From the NCBI RefSeq assembly GCF_036169555.1, contig NZ_CP108032.1:2356001-2420000 (forward strand): a stretch of 64,000 nt of DNA, read 5' to 3'. The translations under genes and the position numbers were made by a program. Under the pieces are notes generated by a model. It saw nothing but the letters and a program-made list of their open reading frames with translations. It was not told the DNA's origin and made no database searches. Shown piece by piece: positions 1 to 9,400 of the stretch. Positions within the stretch are counted from its first letter, which is position 1, and each line of letters opens with the position of its first letter. This stretch comes from Streptomyces sp. NBC_00306. GTDB lineage: Bacteria; Actinomycetota; Actinomycetes; Streptomycetales; Streptomycetaceae.

Positions 1-86
1 AAGGACATCCGGCTGCCGTCGTCGAACGGGTCGCCGAGGTACTTCTCGAGCTCTGCGGCCAGTGCGGTGAGATCGGCCTGGGACAT
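1..86 (-). CDS. Acyl-CoA dehydrogenase-like protein, N-terminus only (cut by left edge)
   Basis: The reverse strand reads from an ATG at 86 and gives MSQADLTALAAELEKYLG followed by DPFDDGSRMS, then runs off the window. The start lies 8 nt after the TAG stop of the upstream acyl-CoA dehydrogenase gene, so the two are probably co-transcribed at the end of the pfa operon. The residues resemble the start of acyl-CoA dehydrogenase-type proteins that travel in pairs, but 28 residues are too few for a firm family call. If correct, a second flavin dehydrogenase would act with its neighbour on a carrier- or CoA-bound acyl chain. It could also be an unrelated small protein; only sequence to the left would settle this. 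Confidence 0.45.
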   Translation of the reverse strand, partial: MSQADLTALAAELEKYLGDPFDDGSRMS

Positions 87-94
87 GAAGACTC

Positions 95-1786
95 CTATCG
101 GGTCGGCGCCAGCCGCACGGGCAGGGCGGTGAACAGCTGGTCGGTCTCCCGCAGCGTCGCGACGGCGTCGAGCGCCGGTGTCAGGACGGCCCCGTGCCGA
201 CGGGGGTCGACACCGTCGGCACGGGCGAGGAGGTAGCCGAGCGTGGCGCCCAGCCAGCCGGCGGAGCCGGGTGTCGTGCCGTACAGCGACCGGTCGCGGT
301 TGGCGTGCCACAGATGGACGCAGGACGCGGCGGCGTGCAGCCAGGCGTACCGTTCGGCTGCGTCCACCAGCGCGTTGGGGTCGGCGCCGCGCTGCTGCGC
401 GGCGCGCGTCAGCTCCCCGAGTCCGGCCACGGCCTGTGCCAACTGCCGCAGCAGGGCGCCGGTCTGCTCGTCCTCGACCAGCTCGGCCACCGTCACGGCG
501 GCGTCCGGGAGTCCGGCGAGGACCGGGTCGGCGCCCCGGGCGAACATGTCGAGCCGGTCCGTCTCGTACGCCGGCAGGTCCGCGCCGAGGGTGTAGACCG
601 CGGCCAGCGCCTCGGGATCGGGCGCGGCCCCACCCTCGGTGAGGGTGGGCAACTGCCCCGCGTACGAGCGCAGATTGGCGAGCGTGCTGGAGTCGATCAC
701 GCGGACCACGCCGGAGTCCCGCTGGAGCTTCTGGAAGAGCCCGGCACCGCGTTCGCCCTCGCGCAGGACGGAGCGGGTCGCGAGCACCGTGCCGCAGCGG
801 CGGATCAGTTCGTCGCAGGACTCGGCCACGACGTGCTTGGCGGCCGGCGCCCAGACGCTGAACACCTCGGGCAGCACATGGACGCCGCGCGCCGCGGTCA
901 GGGCCACCACGTCCGCCGCCAGCAGCGCGGCCGCGGCGACCGCCAGATCGCGCCGGGGGTGCGGCGACTCGGTGAGGACCGCGCGGCCGACCCTGCGGAC
1001 GGAGGCGAAGTCCAGCGCCAGGCGTACGGCGCTGTCGGCGATGCCGAGACTGCCGGCCATGCTCATCAGCCGTACGGCCTGCTGCGCCTTGACGGCGGCC
1101 TCCAGGCCCTCGCCCAGCCGCCCGACGAGCGCGCCGTCCGGCACGCGCAGCCCGGTGAAGCGCATCCGGGCGAGGTCGATGCCGCGCATCCCGCCGGTGC
1201 GTACGGCGGGAACCCGCTCCAACTGCCCCTCGGGCACGTCCGCCAGGTCCAGCAGCACCGCCGAGAAGGCGGCGGGACCGCGGCCGCCGGTGCGGGCGAC
1301 CACATAGACCGCCTCGCAGCGCATGCCCAGGCCGACCATCCACTTCTCGCCGTCCAGCACCCCGTCCGACAGGCGTACGTCGCCGGACAGCAGATCGCTG
1401 CCGTGCTCGGCCTCGGTGAGCGCGAAGGCCACCGCGCCGCCTCGGCAGAGGATCTCCGCGGCCCGGCGCTGCTGCTCGGCGGTGCCGTGCAGCTGGAGGC
1501 AGGTCGCGGCGATGATGCTGAACATCGTGCCGGGCATGATGTTGACGTCCCGGCGGGCCGCGGAGCGCACCAGGGTGAGGCTGCGGTCGAAGGACTCGAA
1601 CGTGCCGCCCCACTCCTTGGGCAGGTAGTTCAGATGGAACCCGGCGCCGACGAGCGCGTCGCACAGCGCGGTGGGGAACTCGTCCCGCTCGTCGCGTTCG
1701 ACGGCCGCCGTGAAACCGTGCGGGTTGGTGTCGTCCCCGGGGTCGCCGAGCAGCTCCTCCAGCTGCTCGGGGGTCAGCGGGCTCAT
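95..1786 (-). CDS. Acyl-CoA dehydrogenase-family flavoprotein
   Basis: A 563-aa protein of the acyl-CoA dehydrogenase fold: an N-terminal helical domain (LPKEWGG at about 56-62), a middle beta domain with AFALTEAEHGSDL, which matches the FAD-binding ALTEPxAGSD motif, and a C-terminal helical domain. It is longer than the usual 380-aa enzyme because of a C-terminal extension of about 170 residues, like the very-long-chain type. Such enzymes introduce an alpha,beta double bond into an acyl thioester using FAD. The ATG at 1786 overlaps the pfaD-like stop (ATGA), so translation is coupled. By context it should desaturate or tailor the acyl chain made by the PUFA-type synthase. The segment where medium-chain enzymes carry the catalytic Glu (YEGT) seems to read VIDSSTLANL, so the base is Asp, lies elsewhere, or the enzyme has changed chemistry. 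Confidence 0.82.
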   Translation of the reverse strand: MSPLTPEQLEELLGDPGDDTNPHGFTAAVERDERDEFPTALCDALVGAGFHLNYLPKEWGGTFESFDRSLTLVRSAARRDVNIMPGTMFSIIAATCLQLHGTAEQQRRAAEILCRGGAVAFALTEAEHGSDLLSGDVRLSDGVLDGEKWMVGLGMRCEAVYVVARTGGRGPAAFSAVLLDLADVPEGQLERVPAVRTGGMRGIDLARMRFTGLRVPDGALVGRLGEGLEAAVKAQQAVRLMSMAGSLGIADSAVRLALDFASVRRVGRAVLTESPHPRRDLAVAAAALLAADVVALTAARGVHVLPEVFSVWAPAAKHVVAESCDELIRRCGTVLATRSVLREGERGAGLFQKLQRDSGVVRVIDSSTLANLRSYAGQLPTLTEGGAAPDPEALAAVYTLGADLPAYETDRLDMFARGADPVLAGLPDAAVTVAELVEDEQTGALLRQLAQAVAGLGELTRAAQQRGADPNALVDAAERYAWLHAAASCVHLWHANRDRSLYGTTPGSAGWLGATLGYLLARADGVDPRRHGAVLTPALDAVATLRETDQLFTALPVRLAPTR

Positions 1787-3414
1787 CGCATGCCCGCCGG
1801 GGAGTCGTGGGCCGGGGTCTCCAGCGGGACCGGGCGGTAGTCGCCGGCCGTGGCGGGGATGTGCACCCCGGAGCTGCGCAGCTGGGCCAGCCGGGTGTGG
1901 AACGCGGCGCCGAGCATCAGGTGGTGGGCGACGTCGGCGACCCGGCGGTTGCCCGGTGTCTTCAGATAGCTGCCGGTCACCCAGTCGTTGAAGCTGCCCA
2001 TCGCCGGGCCGCACCAGATCTGGTAGTCCATCGCCCGGTCCGTGTCACCGGTGACCGCCCAGCGCGAGGACATGCCGAGGTACCAGCGGAAGACGAGCGC
2101 CATCCGGCGCTTGGGGTTGCCGGCCGCGCGGGCGAGCTGCTCCGGGTCGCGCCGCTCGAAGTAGCCGACGCACTCCTGCCACACGTCCTCCAACGGGCGC
2201 CGGAAGACCTGCTGTTCGAGCTTGGCGCGGTCGGCGGCCGGGATGGACTCGATGCCGTCGTGGGCCTGGTAGAGCTGGTAGAGCTTCTTGGCCCGCATCG
2301 GGAAGAGGGTGCCCTTCTTGAGCACCTGGAGGTCCACGCCCATCTCGAACATGTCCGCCGCGGGCGCCATCTCGCAGTCGGCGATGCCCGCCTCGGCGAG
2401 CATCGCCTTGGAGGCCGTGGACGCACCGGACTCCAGGCAGGACTGGTTCACCGACCCGGTCACGACATAGGCGGCGCCCATCGCGAAGGCGGCCGCCACC
2501 GCGACGGGGGTGCCGAGGCCGCCGCCGGCCCCGACCCGGATCGGCACGGTGTACCGGTGCTCCCGCTGGACCGTGTCGCGCAGCCGCAGGATCGTCGGCA
2601 GCAGCGCGGGCAGCGGCCGGCGGTCGGTGTGACCGCCCGAGTCGGCCTCCACCGTGATGTCGTCGGCCAGCGGCACATGGTGGGCGAGCGCTGCCTGGTC
2701 GTGAGTGATCAGCCCTTGGTCCAGCAGGGCGCTGACGAGGGTGGCCGGGGCGGGGCGCATGAACCGCTCGGCCGTCTCGGACCGGGAGATCTTGGCGATC
2801 AGCCGGTTGGCGGCGACGACCGTGCCGTCCGCCTCGCGGTACAGACCCGCGAGCCGGTAGCGCACCACGTGCGGGGTGAGATCCATGTAGGCGGACGCCT
2901 CCACGCACCGCACCCCGTGCCGCAGGAACAGCTCGACGGCCTCCCGCTCCAGCCGGTCCTCGCTGGGGCTGTGGATGAGGTTGACCGCGTACGGCAGTCC
3001 CGGGATCTCGGCGGCGAACCGGCCGAGCGCCTTCTCGATCGTGCCGGGCAGCAGACCGGCCGCGCCGTAGGAGGCGAGGAAGCCTTCCCGGGCGAGGGCG
3101 ACGACCATGTCGGCCGAGGCGATGCCGCCGGCCATGGCACCGGCCATGTACGGCTGGTGCACGCCGTGCGCGGCGAGGAAGGCGGCCGACCCCAGCCGCT
3201 GCGGCGGCAGCGGCTGGGCGGCGGCGAGCAGCGGCAGCCCGGCGGTGTCGGAGCCGGAGGTCACGGCGCCGCCGGAGACGGCACCGATCCCTTCCGGGGT
3301 GACGACGATGAAACAGGGCCGGTCGAGATCGGCCAGGGCGTTGTAGATCCCCGCCGGGTCCGTACTGGGGTACCGCTCTCCGGACCACCGGAGAGGGGTG
3401 TCGCGAATACTCAT
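1783..3414 (-). CDS. pfaD: PfaD-like trans-acting FMN enoyl reductase of PUFA-type synthase
   Basis: A 543-aa protein of the 2-nitropropane-dioxygenase/PfaD family. It begins MSIRDTPLRWSG and carries the flavin-barrel motifs EADSGGHTD and IRVGAGGGLGTP and the PfaD-typical segment GVDLQVLKKGTLFPMRAKKL. In PUFA synthases PfaD supplies enoyl reduction in trans, using NADPH and FMN on ACP-bound enoyl chains. The start at 3414 follows the PfaC-like stop by 41 nt, and the stop overlaps the dehydrogenase start. Length is normal for the family (about 540 aa). A complete PfaD with PfaA and PfaC partners means the left system can fully reduce selected double bonds, as in PUFA making. The function call is strong; the identity of the chain it acts on is inference. 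Confidence 0.93.
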   Translation of the reverse strand: MSIRDTPLRWSGERYPSTDPAGIYNALADLDRPCFIVVTPEGIGAVSGGAVTSGSDTAGLPLLAAAQPLPPQRLGSAAFLAAHGVHQPYMAGAMAGGIASADMVVALAREGFLASYGAAGLLPGTIEKALGRFAAEIPGLPYAVNLIHSPSEDRLEREAVELFLRHGVRCVEASAYMDLTPHVVRYRLAGLYREADGTVVAANRLIAKISRSETAERFMRPAPATLVSALLDQGLITHDQAALAHHVPLADDITVEADSGGHTDRRPLPALLPTILRLRDTVQREHRYTVPIRVGAGGGLGTPVAVAAAFAMGAAYVVTGSVNQSCLESGASTASKAMLAEAGIADCEMAPAADMFEMGVDLQVLKKGTLFPMRAKKLYQLYQAHDGIESIPAADRAKLEQQVFRRPLEDVWQECVGYFERRDPEQLARAAGNPKRRMALVFRWYLGMSSRWAVTGDTDRAMDYQIWCGPAMGSFNDWVTGSYLKTPGNRRVADVAHHLMLGAAFHTRLAQLRSSGVHIPATAGDYRPVPLETPAHDSPAGMR

Positions 3415-3455
3415 GGGGAAACGAAGCTCCTTGGGCTGAGCGCGGGTGCGGGCCG

Positions 3456-6400
3456 TCAGGCCCCGACGGGACGGACCTCGATGGCCACGTCGGTGAGTTC
3501 GTAGATGCGCAGGCCCGGCTTCGAGAGATCCGCGTCGGCGATGACCAGCAGACGGTCCGCCTCGCGCCGGACCTCCTTGATGTGCACGTCGAACCGGAGC
3601 TCCTTGTCGTGCCGCAGGATCTGGCCGCGGTACTTCCAGGCCGTCTCGACGTCGGTGGCCATCGCGAAGCGGGGCTGCTCCATGCCCTCGGCGAGGTTCT
3701 GCTCGATGACGAACAGCCGCATGGCCTGGAGGATCGCCTCGACGCCCAGCGATCCGGGCATCACCGGGTCGCGGTGGAAGTGGCAGTCGAAGTACCACTC
3801 GTCGGGCCGGATGGCGCGGTGGCCGTGCAGATAGCCCTGGCCGTGCCGGCCTCCGTCGGTGACGAGGTCGACCCGGTCCACGAGCGCGAACTGCCCGCCC
3901 GGCAGGTGCAGATGGCCCCCGGTGGGGTCGCTGAACGCCGGTGCGCCCTCGGGGAGTTCGATACGGCGGACCCGCGAGGGGTCCGGCTTCTCGGTCTCGA
4001 TCCAGGGCGCGACGTACGTGCCGTTGTCGAGTCCGACCTGGTTGGCGAGAGCCGCGTCGCTGAAGTAGCCGAACAGCGACTCTCCGACGTAGAACACCTC
4101 GCCGTCGGCGGAGAGTTCGTAGCTGAAGTTCTGGAGCACCGCACCGGAGACCGCGCTCGTCATCAGCAGCTTGGAGTGGTGGCGGATGGTCTTGCCCCGC
4201 AGGTCGATGTCCTTGACCAGGGTCGCCCTGCCGTCGAGGTTGCGGATCGCGTACTGCTCCTCGGGGCGTTCGAGCGTGGCGCCGAGGTAGTACCCGAGGA
4301 AGATCGCGGCCTGGAGCGAGGTCTCCATGTAGACCGCGTTCGGCATGTGCGGGTAGGAGTTCTGCTCGTAGTACCAGGCGTCCGCCGGGGAGTCGTACTC
4401 GGTCACCATCTCCGAGCCGGGGCTGCGCAGATCGCCTCGGGTGCCCTTGAGGGACATCACCCGGTCGACGAACTGGAAGTCGCCGTTGGGGATGTAGGGC
4501 GCGCGGCTGTTGCGGTAGACCTCGAACTCCGGGCCCATCGCGATGTCCAGATGCCCCTTGGCCGCGTGCGCCAGGTGCATCTCGTTGATCATGGCGGCTT
4601 CGCCGTTCCTGTTGCGGCGGCCGAGGAACTGCGGGATGCCGCCCGCCTCGGGACGGTAGGGCGAGCCGTCCTTCTCGCGGACCTGGAGGCCGAGGCCCTT
4701 CATCCGGATGACCGGCTTGTCGCCCAGGTAGATGAGGACGTCGGCGATGACCGTGGCGCGCGGCAGGAGCGTGAGCTCCATGACCTCGACCTCGTAGCGG
4801 ATCTCCTCGTGGGCCTGGGTGATCTGGCCGCGGACCTGCACCTCGATCGGGACGTCGGTCACGCACTGGAAGCGCGCGTCCGGCAGCGTCAGATGCATGC
4901 CCTGGTGCATCAGATAGATCTGGAGCAGCTGCACCGCGCCCTCGGCGACCAGCGAGCCGGCCAGGACGTGGTCGTCGGGGAAGTGGCAGGTGAAGTACCA
5001 GGCGTCCGGCGTGAGCCGCTTGGTCGCGCTGAGCGTGCCGAGACCGCGCGGGCCGCCCTTGCGGTCGATGGTGACCTCGTCGACCATGCGCAGCTTGGCG
5101 TCGGGGAGCCGGATCGCGGGGTTGATCCCGGGGTCCTGGGCGTGGTCCGGGCCGAAGACGTCACCGGGGCGGCCCTGGGCCAGCACCTCCAGGTCCTCGG
5201 GGGTCAGATGGTTCTTCTCGGTGTACGCGAGGGGCTTGAAATACCCCCGGGGCAGTGCCGCGCGCGCCGCCTTCTCCTTGTCGGTCATGACGACACCGAG
5301 CGGGGTGTCGAGCTCCTGCTTGCTGAAGAACCCGGCACAGGCGTCGTGGAGTTCGAGGATCAGCTCCCCGTCCGCGTAGCACTGGTAGCTGAAGAAGAAG
5401 AGCGTGGTGTCGCCCTGGTGCACGAAGCGGTCGATGGAGATGTCGTAGCGCAGCGTCTGGCCGACCTGGGGCAGGTTGCCGCGGAAGATCAGCGTGCTGT
5501 CGAGGAGCCGGTAGACGCGCTCACCCTTGTTGCGGAAGTCGATGCCGAGGTAGCTGACGAGCAGCAGATCGCACTGGCCTGCCTCGACGGTCACGGCCGG
5601 CGGGACGCCTCCGTCGACGGCGTACCAGGCGTCCTCGGGGACGTCGTACTCCGTGGTGATGGTCGCGGGCTTGAACTCCCCGGTGGTGCCGCTGAGTTCG
5701 GTGACACGGGTGACGAAGTGGTACGGCGGTGCGGGCAGCCGCACCCGCTTGGCGTACCCGTCGATGACGCCGAACTCGGGCCCGAAGACCTTGGCGACGG
5801 AACCGACGGCGAACTCCAGGAGGTCCGCCTCGTCCCAGATCACGCCCTCCTTGACCTCGCGCTCCTCGGCGGCGGCCGGGATCTCGCCCGTCGCGGCGAC
5901 CGGAGCCGGGGCGGAGGCGGGAGGGGCGGGCGGCAGGGCCGCGGGCTCGGGACGGGGAGCGGGCGCGACGGCCGGCAGGGCGGCGGCCGGGGGGACGGGG
6001 GTCGTGCCGTCGGCCGGGGCGGTGGCCCCGTCGAGCAGCGCCTCCACCCGGGAGAGCGTGGCCCCCTGGAGGATGCGCTGGGTCTCCATCACCACCGAGT
6101 GGGTGGCGACCATCTGCTGCCGGATCTCACGGACCAGGTCGGCGGCGGGAGTCGGCGACTCGGTGGTCGCGGTGGACGGCTCGGCCGTCGTCGCGGCCGT
6201 GGCGCCGGACGGCGGGACGCTGACGACGGGGGCGGGTGCCGCGGGCGCGGGCACGGCTTCGGCGGCCGGCAGGGCGGCCTCCGTCTCCCCGGGTGCGGGC
6301 GCCCAGGGAAGGAAGGAGATCGGGGTGCCGTCGAAGGCGATGACCTCCGCGTCAGCGAGAGTCGGATCGGCAGGCATGACGGGGTCCTCCGGCGGTACGG

Positions 6401-9400
6401 ACGGAACGGGGGCGGACGGTACGGCGGGATGCGGCGTACCGGGCCCGGCGGGAGCGCCGGGGGCGGTCGCGGCGGCGGGCGGGACGAAGTGCGCGGCACC
6501 GGAGTGCGGGGTGCCGGCACCGGGCGCCGGAGTGCCGGGCGCGGAGAGCGCGGCCGGGGCCGTGGAGGTGCCCACGGACGCGGTGGCGGCGAGGGGCGAG
6601 CCGGCGGCCGGCGTCGCGGCACCGGGATGCGCGCCGGCGGCCGACGCGACCGGAACCGGCGTGGTGTGCGCGGCGGTCGAAGGCGTCCGATGCACGGCAG
6701 CGGCTCCGGCGGACGCCGCAGCCGGAGCGCCGGGCGCCGTGGCCGCGATCCCGCGGGCCACACGGGCCGGGACCGGGTCGCCGCCACCCACCCGGAAGCG
6801 GGTCGAACGGGCCGGACGGACGGTGGATTCCGGGGTGCCCAGCAGAGGCGTCAGATCCAGCTCCAGGCCATGGCCGACTAGCCGGGCGACCAGCTGCGCC
6901 ACCGACTTCGTCGCCGGCACACCGCGGCGGTCCACCGACACCGAGACGTGCTCGGCGTCGCCGAGCGTGTCACGGACCCACCGCGAGCAGGTCGAGCCGG
7001 GGCCGACCTCGATGAAGTAGCGGAAGCCCCGGTCGTGCGCGTCGCGCACCAGACGGGCGAAGTCGATCGTGGAGCGCAGGGTCCAGGCGATGCGCCGGGC
7101 GATCTCCGCCCGGTCCAGCGCGGGCAGCGCCTCGTAGTCGTAGGCGCTGAACAGGCCCAGATCGCCGAACGAGCCCGTCGGGTAGTCGTTCAGGCCCGCC
7201 AGACCGTCCAGTTCCGCGTCCACGACCGGGCAGTGCATGACCACGTTGACCGGCGAGCGGGCGGCCGGGCAGCCGAGTTCCTTCACCAGTGCCCGGCACT
7301 GGACCGGGTCACCGGCGATGACCAGTTCGGCCGGGGTGTTGATGTGGGTGAGGTGGACGCGGTCGTACCGGGGCAGCACCGCGCGTACCGAGTCCGCGTC
7401 GGTGAGCAGCACATGGCTGGCCCACAGCGACTCGTCCGCGGCGTCGGCGGGCACGTCCCACAGCTCGCGCACGGTACGCCGCGGGCCGCACAGCCGGTCC
7501 TGGAAGATCGGCGTGTTGCTGATCAGGTCGTCGCGTCGGCCGCCGAGCTGCCAGCCGCCGGTGGCGAACAGCATGCTCGACTCGCCGAGGCTGTAGCCGA
7601 ACGCGCCGTGTGCCGTGACGCCGAGGAGGTCGCGGACCAGATCGGTGTGCAGGATCGCGAAGTTGGTGCCGGTGGCGAGCATGAACGGCACGTCGTCGCC
7701 GAGCCCCGCCTCCAGCGCCATCAGCTCGCGCCGCCCCACGGCGACCTTGCTGCGCGGATAGAGCGAGGTGGCGCGCAGCTGCCGCTCGGGCTCGTCCGCC
7801 TGCTCCTCGAACCGGTCGAGCAGGCTCGGGAAGGCCCGGAAGAAGTCCTGGCCGAGGCCCGGGTAGGAGTTGAACGCGCCCGGGTAGACCAGCGCGACCC
7901 TGCCGTCCGGTCCGATGGGCCGTGCGGTGAAGTAGCTGCCGGCCGGTGTGGCCCACTCCCCTGCCTTGGCGTGCACATCGGCCAGGTCCCTTACCGCGAG
8001 CTCCAGTTGGGCCCGCAGCTCGGCGCGGTCCCGTCCGACGAGCACCGCACGCAGCTTCCTGCCCGGCAGCTCCCGGGCCGCCTCGCGGGCGAGGGCGTAC
8101 GGGTCGGCGACGGCCAGCAGTTCCAGGTGGTGCTCGATCGTGGCGTGCAGCGCGTCGAAGGAGTCGGCGGAGAGCGCCAGGACGACGGGTCCCCCGGCCC
8201 GCTGCCAGTCGGACCGGGTGACCGCGCCGCGGGTGGCGTCGGCGGAGAGCACGAGGTGGCCGTGCGCGCCGGAGGCCCCGATGAAGCTGACGGCCGCGTA
8301 CCTGCGGGCGCCCTTGGTCCGCCGCATCCAGGGCCGGGAGGCGTCCGGGACGTAGAGCGCGGAAGCGGTGAAGTCCTCGGCCAGGTCGCCGGCCGGTCGG
8401 GTCCAGCCGCGGGTGCCGGGCAGATAGCCGTGGTGCAGGCACAGCACGGACCGGATGAGCCCGGCCATGGTGGCCGCGCAGCCGGCGTCGCCGATCTGGG
8501 CCTTGGCACTGCCGAGGGCCACCTCGGCGCCGGCGGCCGGGTAGACGGCGGCCAGCGCGGCGATCTCGGCACGGTCCTGGAGTTCGGTGCCGCCCGCGTG
8601 GGCCTCCAGGTAGCCGATGTCGCCGGCCGTGACGCCGGCGGCGGTGAGTGCTTCGCCGGCCGCTGCCGCGAGGGCCACGGCGTCCGCCTCGGGCACCGCG
8701 CCGTCCACGGGCACGGCGTGCCGGATGGCGACGGCGTCCAGACGCGCGTACGCGGGCCGCTCCCGCTCACCGGGCCGGGTGACGACGACCGCGCCCGCCC
8801 CTTCGCCGATACGGCGGCCCCGGACGCCTTCGCCGAAGGTCAGTCCGGCCTCGGCGACGACATCGGGACGCAGCAGCAGGTTCTCCGCCGAGCCCGCGAG
8901 GTCGACCGCTCCGACGAGCACCGCCTCGATGGTGGGGTCGAGCAGCAGCAGCCGTGCGACCTCCAGGGCCTCGGCGGTCCCCGAGCCGTCGGAGGAGACG
9001 GTGAAGGAGGGACCGGTCAGGTTCCACAGCGAGGAGATACGGCTCGCCATGACGTTGCCGATGAAGCTGAGGACCTCGTTGGCGACGATGGGGTCGACCA
9101 CCGCGTCCCGGCCCACCGCGCTCAGCGCGGCGAGCCGCTCCTCGTCGACGGGGACCCCGGCCCGCGCGAACTCCTCGCGGACGAAGGCGCCCAGGGTGCG
9201 GCGGGTGAGCCGCAGATGGGTCATGGGCTCGATCTCCATGCCCACGACCACCGCGATCCGGCGGGGCTCGGGTGCGCTGCTGCCCTTGGGCACGTCGCGG
9301 CTGTAGCCGGCGTCGCGCAGGGCCTCGTCGGCCACCTTGGTCGCCAGCGCGTGCTGGAGGTTGTACGTCCGCAGGTCGGCCGGCGGGATCTTGAGGTCGA

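Noticed and set aside
194..1840. A 548-aa open frame opposite the acyl-CoA dehydrogenase
   Set aside because: Long antisense frames are common in high-GC DNA; the translation is rich in Arg, Gly and His without any family motif, and the minus-strand product is a clear enzyme. The same applies to the long antisense frames over pfaC, pfaA, the P450, MMPL, ABC and other genes.
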